DNA of 64,000 nucleotides from Hofstenia miamia (GCA_004352715.1 SCFE01000019.1:1248736-1312735), one strand, 5' to 3'. Shown: positions 11,700-23,224, counted from the first letter of the stretch. The notes: generated by a model not told the origin, from the sequence alone. Numbers and translations are program-made.

Positions 11700-14280
11700 C
11701 TCTGCTAGTAAGACATCAATTGACTAACAGGAATTTTTTATTGCCCAGTAACATCGTTTTTTTTAAAGATGGGAACTATTTTGACGCCCATACAAAGATA
11801 ATTTGGAGGATTTATTTAGTTGTTTATATGTTTATGTCATTAGCACTATGAGCCACAACAATCTCCAATGAAAAGACCCAATATGCCTTGGAGATGATCG
11901 TAAAATTAATATTATATTTGGCTTCAAAATTGTTTGGAAATTTTATCGAGACAGCTATGAAATTCTAAGCTCGAATCCACATACTCCAATTACTAGTTCA
12001 GTTTTGCGACAACAATTGCAAATTGCCACATAATTTCATTTTTATACAAATTCAAATTTTAAAAATAATTAATAAGTCGTTAACTGAGGAATAGATCTTT
12101 GCGATATATTATGTTCAGATTCAAGACATTTGTTTCAAATTAACTTGTTTGACATTCTACTGGCCTTGCACTTAAGCTGTTGAAAAGCACTGATTTCGAA
12201 TTAACGCAATATCCTTCCATTTTGTTTTGTGAAATGTAAACACGTTTATTCGTTAACCAATTGTGTGTTATGAATTATGAGGAAATATTTAAATCAGCCT
12301 ATTAAAATGCACTTTGAATTCCAATCTGATTTTTATAGTGTGCATTCTTACTCTTCAAACCATCCTTCGCTCCAGAATTCTCAAGCCCAAACCAAGCCGA
12401 ACCCGGGTTTGGGCACCTTGTTTTCCTTTTTTCGTGCGGGGTTGTTCTCATTCTTTATATTTTAGCAAATCTTATTCTAACAGAAGGTTTTTAAGCATTT
12501 AGTTTTGCCTTACTCGTGTAATATTAATAAATAATACAACTAATCTATGACATTAATATTCGTTGGAAAACAATAATACAAATTTCATGAATATATTTTG
12601 TGTGGATACTGTGCTACATGGATGCCTTGGAGCAATACAATATTATTTTCAAAGGAACTGATTATGTTATTTGTGCAGTAAGACTTAGGCGACCACCTTT
12701 AGTATCAAGCGAATATGAACATGAACATTAATTTCTCCAAGCAGACTGCTAAGGACTTCAGTTCATTTTTAAATTCTAAATAGATGCTTACCTATTTTAA
12801 AATATATGTATATATGTATATTTACTTAACACAATCATTTAGTAATTGCCATTAGTTCTTGTCTTTAAACAGCTATCTTAAAAGCATTGATAAATGAATG
12901 TAAAGGGTAATAATGAAATACAAAATCTAAAATGATTCTAAGTTTACGGTTTCAATTTTTCTGGTAAATATTGAATATCAGTTTTTGGTTTGTAGTTATC
13001 TTGGAATTGACAAAAAGTAAATGCCACACAGAAAAAATAAGTTCTGAATAATGTTACATAAAAATGCTGCAAATTAAAAGTTGTAATCTAAATTGCCAAT
13101 TTACAAATATATAATCAGTGAACAGTTATTTCTGTAAATTCTAGCTCATGATATTTTTCAGGCGTAGATTTTCCTACATCTTTTATCTGCAGAATTGATG
13201 AAAATGGGAACCGTATTCGACTGCGACTGTTTCTTCAGTTTCTCAAACTTATCTAACTCCGTATTGGATTGCGATCTTAAAACTATGCTTCTTATCAGCA
13301 CTATCAATTTATAATGTTCAAAAATTCTATAGCATCATTATTTTTATGACATCGTTAAATATTAAAATTTGGGTACGATTAAAAAAAATATAGTATTGGT
13401 TTGAACAGTTGGAAGTGATTAAATTCATTAGAATTCACATCTTGATTTACCAAATACAATACTCTTTTGTAAATCATACTTTTTTCAGACTAACAATAAA
13501 AATTTTGCAAAAATTGGAAGAATTAGAATGCACCTTTTTGAAAATTTATATTAGAGGCTATTTAACAGGATAAATGAACTCAGGTATGTCATTTAAGTTA
13601 ACATATCATTAAAAAAATTTTGAGTATTTGTAATTCGTATTGGGGGAAAACACTTAATGAAAAATTTTAAAAAGATTTTTCAGAAAAATTTTGCCAAGAA
13701 AATTACACATTTTGATGAATTTTTGCATATAGTGCAGTGAAACAAAGTCATCCTACTAAAAAACAGTTTATTCAAATAGTGTATGTTCAATTAATACACA
13801 CAAAAATTGACTCCAATGGAAACATTTTTTTTACCTTTCGGTCAAACAGTGGTTCATTTCTATACGTAATGTGAAGCTCATGATCATTAGCATCCCTAAG
13901 AAATTAGCATCATAATGAAAAATTAGGGCATCATTAGAACATCAGTTGATAAAGGTTTTAGAGGATTTACGGATGTTTGCATCAAAATCTCACAATTCAG
14001 AAATTTGTAATTATTATGAATTTTTAATTATTTGATTTGGTTGTTAAATTAAACCCAGTGATTCTTATAAAAAATTCTGCATTATAAAATTTCTTGCCAA
14101 CTAGTATTATATGTTTTTTTAAATATATTTGAAATCTGGTACAACGTATATTTCACATTACAAAAATTCTTTACTAAAGTGTGGAACCAAAATTACAAGT
14201 TCCCCAAAATTGTACGTGCAGGTTCTTGTTTTGGACATAGATTGGGCCGCCCGAATTTTACCGAATCCTGGATCAGTCCT
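11700..14280. other. Non-coding AT-rich stretch
   Basis: No conserved coding sequence recognised. Short ORFs near 12277-12502 (+) overlap in two frames and have no family features. Confidence 0.55.
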
Positions 14281-14289
14281 ACCTGAGAA

Positions 14290-14405
14290 TAAAGATGAGC
14301 GCGGAGTCAAAATTTTAAACCGCAACCGCACCGCAAGATCAGATTTCGAACCGCAACCGCACCGCACCGCAAGAATTTCCACCGCACCGCTCCGCAAGAA
14401 CTTTC
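14290..14405 (+). mobile_element. hAT 3' end with ACCGC subterminal array
   Basis: Begins TAAAGATGAGCGCGG, close to the TAGAGATGTGCGG-type hAT terminus, then carries about eight copies of (A)ACCGC within 100 bp. It lies just beyond the stop of the minus-strand hAT transposase at 14552-15481, as expected for that element's 3' end. The same word array brackets the hAT derivative at 59635-60402, so the two probably belong to one family. No matching 5' end or target duplication was found. Confidence 0.65.
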
Positions 14406-14551
14406 ATTATATCCGCAAGACTCCGCAAAAAATACAAGGAGAATTTAAACTTTTTAAAAAAAATAATACTACAAAGGTTATCACATATGTAAGGTTGTAC
14501 AAATGAAATTTTACTTCCTGGCAAAGTGGACGAATGGCAAATTAGCACCGA

Positions 14552-15481
14552 TTAAAATGCTTGGCTGAAGTGCTTGTTGAAAAGAATTGCTTCAAGAGTA
14601 TCTGGTTCCATGTTCTGGCGCCGTTCTTCTAAAATGCGCCCCGAAGCAGAGAAAATTCGTTCACTGGTCGCCTCCGATGCCGGAATGGCTAGTATAAAAC
14701 TAGCCAGCTTGCTTAGTTTCGGAAAGTCGGCTGTGTTCTGTGACCACCACTCCAACAGATTTTCACAGGAAACGATTGTACGCTCGATGTACCGATCCAC
14801 CTCATCAGTACCAATTGTGGGAGCAAACTCAGAAACAACCGATTTACTCATTTTCGCTGGGGGTGGGTCGACGGGTTCCTGTTCACCCAAACCAAGTGTA
14901 ACTAGGATTTTTCGTACCTCTTCAAAGGTTTTCTTCTTGTCACAGGTAGAAAGGAATGGCAAATGCTTCAGTTTGGGGTGTAAAAACGTGGCAATGTAGT
15001 GCAGGGTCGAGATATTCCATTTCTCCTCTAGAGCACATTTGAAAGCGTTTTTGAAAAGCTTCATTGATTGGATGTCGCCATTTTCAACGTTTGAAAGATT
15101 CTTGAGCTTGAAAAACCACGGTACCACAAGGTGCAAAGTGGGCGATTTATCTCCTGAAAGTTCTTCACTGCAAGCTTTGACTTGACCCAAGAAATGTAAA
15201 AGATGTTCCACGAGCGGCTTTTCAATAGCAAAAATCAAGTGCATCTCATTTCGTGTAATCAGAATTGAAACCAGTTTTTCGAAATTTTCGTTGATTGAAT
15301 CCAACATGCTGTGCACAGTGTTCCAGCGCGTTGCCACTTCTTGCTTCAAAGAAAGAGATAACTGAGATTGCAGACCGGTTTTCTTGATGTGCTGGACAAG
15401 CTTTTTTGCGGCGGAGATGAGGGCTTCGACCACAAAGTAATCTGAAAATTTCTGGGAGCATAAATTCCTAAATTCATCACG
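14552..15481 (-). pseudogene. hAT-family transposase, 5'-truncated
   Basis: The reading frame is open from just after a TAA at 15482-15484 down to the stop at 14552, about 309 codons. It has no ATG near its start, so the N-terminal half (zinc finger, first catalytic Asp) is missing. What remains is the C-terminal part of a hobo/Activator/Tam3 transposase: a segment with KQEVATRWNTVHSMLDS, typical of the region after the catalytic core, and a C-terminal hAT dimerisation domain with LLEWWSQN followed by IPASEATSERIFSASGRI. No stop or frameshift interrupts the 930 bp, so decay is recent or the protein is partly constrained. Neighbour: the ACCGC-rich element end at 14290-14405. It is unlikely to be an active transposase because the catalytic N-terminal part is absent. 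Confidence 0.88.
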
Positions 15482-15489
15482 TTATTATA

Positions 15490-17660
15490 GCACTAACTTC
15501 TAATATATTCAGAATTCAGCTCTAACTCGGCCATGACTCAGAAGCCTTAGAAACTATTAAAACCAGCACAATCAGTTTGCAACGCCACTAAATGACAACC
15601 AATTGCCAAGTCAATTAATATACTTAAGGCTGGTTTACACTACCTAACCATGGATTTCTATAGAAATCCATGACCTAACTAAGCATTAATGGTAGTGTGC
15701 AACCAAAGTTCTTAACAGTTAGAACTTGTTTAGTTCTGTGGACACGATTTTGGGGACCTTTCCCACACAGATTTTGTTTAATAATTCAAATAGTTTATTC
15801 CTTAAATATGCTTAATATTGCTGTGTACGCACGAAGAAAATTTTTCTAGATAAAAATGCCAGTTGGGGATTCAAATTTATCATATTTCTTAAGTATTAAT
15901 ATACGTTTAGCATAGATGTCCAAATATTACGCCACCCCATAAAATTGATTAATAGGGTAGTTCAAATTTTCTTAGCAATCTAAACACGCTAAGTTGGAGT
16001 GCTTTTTGAAAACCTTTAACACATGATGGAATAATTCTCAATCCTTTAGGATGAATGTGATGCAGCACATTATTTTAACACCACCTGATGTACGTGGTGA
16101 AACTGACGAATGAAAAATAGTTTCAATTCTCTCGTGAGGTAACTTTAATGAGGTTTCTAATGGAATTTTTGCTACTACCAGCATGAATTCTAAGCTAATT
16201 TCATACATGTTTACCCGAATCTTATTTACTGTTTGAAAATCGGCTGTGTGTCAATATAAGAACAATTCTGGAATTTTATGTGGCTAAATTACTAATAAAC
16301 CAGAATTATTATTAATTAGGCAGCTTACACACCACTGCTACAGTGATCAAACTACTAAATGATTAACTTGCAAGTATATCTGATAAAATTCAATTGTTTT
16401 TGCTGAATTTTTCATTAATGAGGCAAGCAGAAATAAATTACTTCGCTTTGATAATTAATTTATATGTTGAATAATTTGGGCGTTTTTTTATTATAAATTA
16501 TTTCGATAAAAATATGTGTACATGCATAGTATTGTAGATATAAATTTGAAAATATTGTTTATTAAAATAATAAAAAAATGACAAATTACTTAACTTGCAT
16601 ATATTCTTAGGAAAATCACTATTCAATAGGATCGCAATTTTTTTGGACCGGGCCGAAGTACGGCTGGACAACTTCCAGCTCTTCATTCCTAATGACCAGG
16701 TTTTCCACGAGGCAGAATTTGGATCCCTTCCCTACCAACGAAATTTTCCATGACTATCCACATGGGGCCCCACGGATCCCCACCCTACTAGACTAGCCTG
16801 CTAATGCCACTTGAAAGTTAAATAAGCATTTAAAACAACATGTATATAAAGTAAAACGTTTTCTTACGTACATTGATTTTTCTGAATAAATGGAAATGTA
16901 GTTACATGTAGTAATTCTTACAAAGTTTTAATTACATATTCTAAAAAATAATGTGCACGTTCGGAAACACGTTGTTATGGAAAATGATTTAGAATAATTC
17001 AATAAGAACTTTCTAGGACAATCATAAAAATCCCACAAAGTGGTTAAACATTTTCAAAGTCAAATCCATCATGTATATATTTAATTTTGAATCTCTGCAT
17101 GTATTTAGAGTCGCTAATTTTAAGGCAGGGCTTATAAATATATATATATATAGCATTGCTGTAAATGGTTCAAGGTATTTTGACCTAACCCAACTCAAAA
17201 TTCAACACAAACTAAGTTTTTCTGAGCTTCTAATACATTTGAACCAACCCAAAATAGTGTGAAAATGTGACCCAACTATGACCTGTCAATAATTTGAATA
17301 CTTTACATAAACACGATGCATGCAAATTTTGTTCCCTACATACAATTTAAATTTTTTTCAGACAGAAATGGAATTAACCACATTTTCTATGATTTTTATT
17401 GCTATTTAAGTTTTAATATTCTTATTCAATCAATTTTTGGGGAATCCACAGAAGTAATTGATCAGTACAATCGCATTTGTTTCAGGAATTTTCTGAAATC
17501 CTCAAAACAAATAATAATGATAAGAGTCAAAGCAATATATTTGCTAAAAAGTTACAATTTTAACACTACAAACTAAATATACAAGCATGATATATAATAA
17601 TAATAAATGTGTGTCAATGTGTCTATGTATGAGGTGAGCTCAGTGTAAGAAATCAGTATA
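15490..17660. other. Non-coding AT-rich stretch
   Basis: No coding region recognised. A short palindrome AACCATGGATTTCTATAGAAATCCATG lies near 15647-15673. At 17130-17280, several ACCCAAC/ACCCAA words around a TA run hint at another hAT-like end. Confidence 0.5.
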
Positions 17661-17663
17661 GCC

Positions 17664-17824
17664 CGTAGCCCCCATGTTAGAGGATGTTTAAATTATTTAT
17701 AGAACTTATGTAATCATGTAAATAATTACCTCGTCTTTAATATACTAAAATATTTATATAATATATTTGTTAAGAATTTCTGTGCACGCAACGAAATCCG
17801 AGAGGATGGACTGGTGTTGGGTAA
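17664..17824 (+). repeat. Duplicated segment upstream of the aquaporin ORF
   Basis: About 150 bp here are nearly identical to 53993-54146: both run from AGCCCCCAT(G/A)TTAGAGG through ACCTCGTCTTTAATATAC to CCGAGAGGATGGACTGG. The visible differences are a few substitutions and one missing G in the GGACTGG(G)TG stretch of this copy. The other copy runs directly into a 1000-N gap. It holds a TATA-like ATTTATATAATATA tract about 250-300 bp before the aquaporin ATG. It is either a transposon end or a duplicated promoter region. Confidence 0.85.
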
Positions 17825-18023
17825 AGAGAAAATTGTAGTGCATTGAATATCTAAAACACTGTTGTGTCATTCTGCTTTACTTTGTGGTATTTACATCATC
17901 GTCTAATTTGGTGTTTTGAGATAACTGTTTATCAGCGTCTATTGCAGTGCATTCAGAGATCACTGACCAATCAGTGAAAGGCGAACAAATAGCAGTGTAG
18001 ATTGCAATCGCACTTAGAGATTC

Positions 18024-18041
18024 ATGGAGTGTAGTTGGTAA
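18024..18041 (+). promoter_or_regulatory. Short upstream ORF before the aquaporin start
   Basis: An ATG at 18024 opens a five-codon frame (MECSW) that stops at 18039-18041, two bases before the aquaporin ATG. If the transcript includes this ATG, ribosomes would have to reinitiate or scan past it, which could lower translation. Whether the mRNA starts upstream of 18024 is unknown. Confidence 0.4.
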
Positions 18042-18043
18042 CG

Positions 18044-18817
18044 ATGAAAAATTTTCTAACCGTTATAGTGCGGGACATATTTGCTGAGATAATCGCTACA
18101 TTCGTTTTCTTCTTTATCACTACCTATGTTCAAATTACAATTTTTGATGTACCAACATCGGACAAATCTAATGCCTTCCCTGCAGATACCAATGACGTCA
18201 ATGCGTTCCTTTTTAAAAGAGTAAACCACATTATTCTTGTCACCACTTTTTTCGTCGTTGTTGCAGTAATGGGTAATGCTTTCATAGACATTTGCTTTTG
18301 CTATTTGAACCCAGCAGTTAGCATAGCTGCTTGCATTGCTGGTCACATATCTATTGTTAAATTTATTTGTATTGTTGCTTCTCAGTTCATAAGCGCTTTT
18401 ATTGGACTTCTCTGCTGTGTTTGGATGACGGACTCTGAAGAATCAATGAACTTGGAACTACTGCCTGATAATTCAAACTCAATCATTAAAGCTTTTTTTG
18501 GTGAATGTCTCGCCAGCATAATTTTAAGTTTCACTGCACTACAGTATGACATGAAGGAGTTCGCCCTAAATAACACCCACAATAACAGATTGGCCTGTAT
18601 TTATTACGGAATGGCGCACTCTCTCATCTTGATGAGTCAAATGGGTAGAGGGTTTTTAAACCCACTGAGGATTATCGTGCCATTTATAACAAATTTGGAC
18701 TACATATCGCTTTATTTTGTCCTAGCTCAGATCTTGGGAGCCGCTTTAATTGGATTGCTTAAAAAATTCGCCTTTCGTCAGTACACGCTCTCCTTATCAT
18801 TGGAAAGTATGTCTTAA
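18044..18817 (+). CDS. Divergent aquaporin (MIP family), apparently intronless
   Basis: A 257-residue membrane protein of normal aquaporin length. I chose the ATG at 18044 because the frame has a TAG at 18032-18034 and only a TTG between; A at -3 is favourable. Six hydrophobic helices are visible at about 10-34, 60-82, 105-128, 147-168, 183-199 and 220-240. The first half has LNPAVS (N89-P90-A91) followed by GHISIVKF, a strong MIP signature. The second pore box is N206-P207-L208 with R209 kept, so Ala is replaced by Leu as in unorthodox aquaporins. The usual SGAH before the first box is replaced by ICFCY, and loop A is long. Water or small-solute conduction through a plasma or organelle membrane is inferred; selectivity cannot be assigned. 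With no intron and no stop codon, it is a single-exon gene or an intact retrocopy. The upstream duplicated segment may be its promoter. No clear AATAAA was seen close downstream. Confidence 0.85.
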   Translation: MKNFLTVIVRDIFAEIIATFVFFFITTYVQITIFDVPTSDKSNAFPADTNDVNAFLFKRVNHIILVTTFFVVVAVMGNAFIDICFCYLNPAVSIAACIAGHISIVKFICIVASQFISAFIGLLCCVWMTDSEESMNLELLPDNSNSIIKAFFGECLASIILSFTALQYDMKEFALNNTHNNRLACIYYGMAHSLILMSQMGRGFLNPLRIIVPFITNLDYISLYFVLAQILGAALIGLLKKFAFRQYTLSLSLESMS

Positions 18818-19190
18818 ACTTCGCTGCAATCGTTGATCTCTATTTTTTTACTTTTTGTGTCAGACTCAAGTCAGATGTTCGATATTGGAATAATATAGGT
18901 GCATTTTGATTTTAAAATTTAGTGTTGTTCTTTTGTTGCTAGTCTTTATTTCTGGTTTATGTCATGCGAGTCTCATTCTCAGAGAAATAGCTTAAGAGTG
19001 CTGATTCGTAGTAAAACTTTTAAAATATTAATCATCTACATGCACGACTCTAAGTCGACCAGATCACCTATAGTTCATTTTGTATCCTTGAATGAAGAAT
19101 GTACCCTTTTTTAAAAACAATGAGGCACACAGTTCGCTTCACGTTGTGAGAGTGTTTTCACACATTTCGTGTTCACAACAAACTTAATGT
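18818..19190. other. 3' flank of aquaporin, non-coding
   Basis: AT-rich flank with no second exon recognised after the TAA at 18815-18817. Confidence 0.5.
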
Positions 19191-19194
19191 TCCA

Positions 19195-19240
19195 CACCAC
19201 ACAACACAACAGCATGTTGCTTTGTGTTGTGTTGTGTATA
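19195..19240. repeat. Imperfect inverted repeat of ACACAAC words
   Basis: CACACAACACAACAG is followed after a short loop by TTGTGTTGTGTTGTGT, so the strand could fold into a hairpin of about 13-14 bp. Related GTTGTG and CACAAC words lie on either side (19130-19260), similar to the word-rich ends of hAT MITEs. Confidence 0.6.
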
Positions 19241-20076
19241 CAATACACAATGGCAAGCGTGCCTACATTCTATCCTTTATTATAAATGTGACAACTATTA
19301 TTTAAGCCATTGATTATTCTTGACAAGAACTTGCCCTATTAATAACCAACAACTAAGTCTTAACAATGAAGAAATGTATTAATACTTTACAATTTTGCTT
19401 AAATCCAAAGGGTTTACCATTGAGTTCCAGAGCTTATAGTTCAAATTGTTCTATAGTTATCCTTGTTTGGACAACACTGACATCTTTTATCAACATCGTT
19501 TTAACTACATGCACATAATTTATACATAAAAATATATGCAGTCGATTTTGAATACAATAGAATTTGTTAAAACTAAACATAACTGAACAGAATTTCAATG
19601 AAATGGAATATTTGAGTGAATCTATCGAAATTGGCTCTGCTAAATACATAGGGCTTGAGGTTTTGGAAATGGCTATTCTAACAAAACTTATTTTCAGATA
19701 TCTAATTTTATGAAGAATAAACATACAACATAAGTAGAATTTATAGTTAATGAAAATTTTAGAGATGGATGAATGAAACAGTTTACCATCAGAGGTAAAT
19801 ATTCTTAAAATTGTATTGAAACTTGTTATGCTCTAAATCTGAAGAGCAAAATTGAATTCAATCTTGTATTTTCAGTTGCTAGTTAATTCTCAGTAAATAT
19901 ATAGTTTTTCGATCCATTTTGCGTTTAACGAACTATTTTTCTTGGTTTTCAATTAATTTCGTCATATTGAAATCAATTTAACGACTTTGCAAGCAATTTC
20001 GGAAATTATAAAATTATAGGAATTTAAATAAAAAATCATGGGGAATCTTTTCCTATCCATATCGTTTCATGTCGCG

Positions 20077-20165
20077 GAATTAATTTCAAAAACGCGAAAT
20101 TGGATTGAAAAACTTGAAATGGTTTGCAAAAAACGCGAAATTGCTTTCAAAAAACGCGAAATTGA
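20077..20165 (+). repeat. Minisatellite, period 20-21 bp, about four units
   Basis: Units of the form ATT-N5-6-CAAAAAACGCGAA repeat four times; the second unit has ACTTGAA in place of ACGCGAA. The CGCG core stands out in this AT-rich, CpG-poor region. Confidence 0.85.
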
Positions 20166-20596
20166 TAGATAATATTATTCCTCAACTCCACGCTAAAATG
20201 ATCTTAAAAGTTGCATTACGATAAATATTAAAATGTATACGTTAAGGCTGTAAACAGGTTGAGTTGTCCCAACCCTACCCATGGAATAGGGGACATTTAT
20301 ATAAACATATAAATGAGTTGGATCAATGTTTCAAAGTAATGTGCATCATTATTTGGTCATAGAAAGACCGTATACCTGCAAGTTTGCCGTAATTTTAAGT
20401 GTTTTTGTGATAATTATTTAGGTTTCAGTATAAAACAATTAAATTTAGAACTATTTATGTATTTTTCTTTCTTAATACATTTTATATGCGTTTGTTTTCA
20501 AAAAATGCTTCCTAAATTGTAATGAATCAAAAAGTTATACACGTGTTGAAATTGTAGTTGGGCCCAATTTTGATCCCATTTTCGCACAACATTGGA

Positions 20597-20647
20597 TTGG
20601 TTCAGGTCAAGGCGTACTTGAATATTCAAGTACGCCTTGGTTCAGGT
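20597..20647. repeat. Perfect 32-bp palindrome flanked by an 11-bp direct repeat
   Basis: Bases 20608-20639 are a perfect palindrome with 16-base arms (CAAGGCGTACTTGAAT and its reverse complement) and no spacer. TTGGTTCAGGT occurs immediately at each side (20597-20607 and 20637-20647, the right copy overlapping the palindrome by three bases). This is what an inserted palindrome with a target duplication, or a template-switch event, would leave. Confidence 0.95.
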
Positions 20648-21184
20648 GCATTAAAAAACTCATTGGAATTCGAACTGGGCCAAAATTTTCTGTTTCAATT
20701 TCGGTCAAAATATTTTAATCCATTTACAGGCATGGTATACTTTTATAGTAAAAGTATTTGTTAGGTTTATTTTAGATATTAAGAGAGGTAAAAAAGAAGT
20801 TAAACAACAGCCCACACACATTATTTAAATTTAGCATTTACTTGATAGCCTTCGTATTCTGAAACTCTAAGTTTAATGTCAAATTTCCGATTTGCAAGTT
20901 CACCGATGAAAGATCTTGCATTGGCATTTAAATGTCAATTTGCTTAACAAATATTTAGACACTCTAACTTTCAAAAATTCAAAAAGTACAACGATATTCG
21001 AGCCTTTTTCAATTGGTAGCTAAACTTGGATGAAAATATAGATATGACAATAGAATTTTGCATTGTATAATATATATTTTTATCGATGTTAGTTATCATT
21101 GAAAGATGTCCGTTGTTATTTTATATCAAGAAACTGATGATTATCCATTAGGTATTTGCTTTTTCATAAGTACATTATAGATTA

Positions 21185-21535
21185 GGCCTTGCGAGTACTC
21201 GAACTCGACTCCACATTTCGAGTAATCGAAACCAACTCGGTATTAGCTTAAATTAGATCTATTTTTGATCAATTTTTTACTGTAATGTCAAAGAATCCAT
21301 CGATTTTTCACTATTTGTTGCATATTACGGGGCATTATGCTTGGTTTTTATCATTCAGTTTAAAAGGTTGTATTTCTGTGGTACATTTACATAGGGTAGC
21401 ACAGTTATATCGAGTCTAATCTAACGAGAAAAATAAGTGTAAATATATTTATAGCTCAACTCGAACTCACGAGTTAGGGTTTGAATTCGACAGCAACTCG
21501 ACTCCAACCTAAAAATCTCAACTCACAGGGGTTTA
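21185..21535. mobile_element. Probable transposon remnant with CGAACTCG/ACTCG words
   Basis: Clusters of ACTCGA, AACTCG and CGAGT words lie at both ends (about 21195-21240 and 21455-21530) of a 350-bp AT-rich interval. A similar cluster in the opposite sense is at about 47200-47305. The pattern matches the word-rich hAT ends elsewhere in this window, but no target duplication was found. Confidence 0.4.
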
Positions 21536-22046
21536 ATATAGATGTTTATAGGCGCTAGAATGTTAAGAAGTTTGCATATTTTGCATTTTTCTTTATGGTT
21601 TACAGCTTAATAACATCTCTAGATTTCAGTTGCACATCGTTTATGTACAATGCAAGTTTTCTGGTTCTGCGGAAACGATGCGGAGATAGGGATAAAAGTC
21701 TTCTCAGAAAACCCAATGGGATTGTAGAGAGTTAAAATAGATTCCAACGATGCTTCGCACTACATGAAATCGCTTTGTTGAAGGTTTTATTTAAAATTAT
21801 TCAATAAGAAAATACGCTGAGCTTTTATAATTAAAAAGTTTTTCGTAATCCTCTCCTCTTTTCGAGTAAAATGTAAGCGCGTTAAAGCATGAACATCTTT
21901 ACTCAAAACTAGTTATACAATTTCTAAATTCTAAAAGTAACTTAAAAAAGCAAATAATGTTGAGTCTTAATTTGTTTAAAAATTTTAATTAATACAATTG
22001 ATTAACGTTTTTTCTAGGTTACAGGACTTAACTTACTGGTCGAGAC

Positions 22047-22330
22047 TAGTATTCTGCGGCCAAGTCAATTTTCTTGGCCGTAGCCAATACTAATTGAAAT
22101 AATGCAATTTGAATGGAACGAATAAAACATGCTCATAGTTCGAACAATTAAAAAAATGGTCAAGCGACTAAGTTTTAAAAACAAAAATGTAAAAAAAAAT
22201 CATGAAAATAAATTGTTAATGATAATGTTTAGAAATGAATCTTAGCCGGGATTTTGGCCATAAAATAAAATCTTTAGCCGAAGCCGGCTAACAGTTAAGC
22301 CGTGGCCACTGCCATGGCCGCAGAACACTG
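22047..22330. mobile_element. hAT MITE with GGCC-type ends (284 bp)
   Basis: Terminal inverted repeats TAGTATTCTGCGGCC (left) and GGCCGCAGAACACTG (right; reverse complement CAGTGTTCTGCGGCC) enclose an AT-rich core. The ends are rich in TTAGCCG, GGCCGTAGCC and GGCCATGGCC-like words. The flanks are GTCGAGAC (22039-22046) and GTCCAGAC (22331-22338), an 8-bp target duplication with one mismatch, as hAT transposases make. There is no ORF, so it is non-autonomous. Confidence 0.82.
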
Positions 22331-23224
22331 GTCCAGACTATAACCGGAACCTCAAATAAATTGTGCATTAGCTTCTGGTAGACTAATGCCATGTTTTTTT
22401 AAATACTTGGGGGCAATTTTGAAAGAAACTGAAAACAAATTGTTGATTTTCTCCCAAACCATAAATCATCTTGAATTTTCTTGGCAATAATTTAAGCTTT
22501 TATTAAGGATATAAAAATGTCTGTAATTGCTAGCTAACCGCATGTGGATGAAATTTCTGTTACGGAAAATCCATTCTTATTAATTCGATTGTGATTTTAT
22601 TTTATGCTTTGTAAATATTTATAAGAAAGTTCAAAAACTATCTGTGCAATGGATTATGCCAGATTATAAATACAGGTAAGCGACTGTTCTTGTTCGGTAT
22701 AAACATTTAATGTGTAATTCAAATTTCAACATTTAGTTTATAAATGCAATAACACTTAAATGAATTTTGGTCTAAACAAGAACGTATTAGCGTCTAGATA
22801 TCTTTGTGCAGAAGGTTCTGTATAAAACTGTCGCTTGAATTAGTAATATCCTTAAGTGATTTTGTATTGCATATAGTCTACCATACAGTCTAGCTAATAG
22901 TTTACATATGCAAATGATAAATAATATTAAAAATATTTTCCATTTAGAAAATCAAAAAATAAATATATATTAAGAATGCTCTTTCAAACAAAATTGCAGC
23001 AAAATTTCTTGAGATATATTAATTTTGAGTAGTGCAAACGACTGGTGACGGCTTGAATCCTAAATTTTCAAATCACGATTTTTAGCGGCTGTAAGCTTAA
23101 GTTTGGCTTTGACTTGCAAACTGAATTAAGCAGGGTTCTTACAATGAATGAGTTTTGTTCAAGGTGAGGGTAAGTCCATATAAATTATGTGAAATGTGGT
23201 GAATATTGCTTACAATAAAAATTT

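Noticed and set aside
14574-14999. Plus-strand ORF of 141 codons over the hAT transposase
   Set aside because: Antisense shadow of the hAT C-terminal domain on the minus strand.
15647-15673. Palindrome around CCATGGATTTC considered as a regulatory operator
   Set aside because: Isolated short palindrome with no gene nearby; such motifs are expected in transposon debris.
18035-18043. TTG start three codons before the aquaporin ATG
   Set aside because: A eukaryotic nuclear gene should use the ATG at 18044, which has A at -3; TTG is not a likely start.
18056-18346. Minus-strand ORF inside the aquaporin
   Set aside because: Antisense shadow of a strongly supported membrane protein; no motif of its own.
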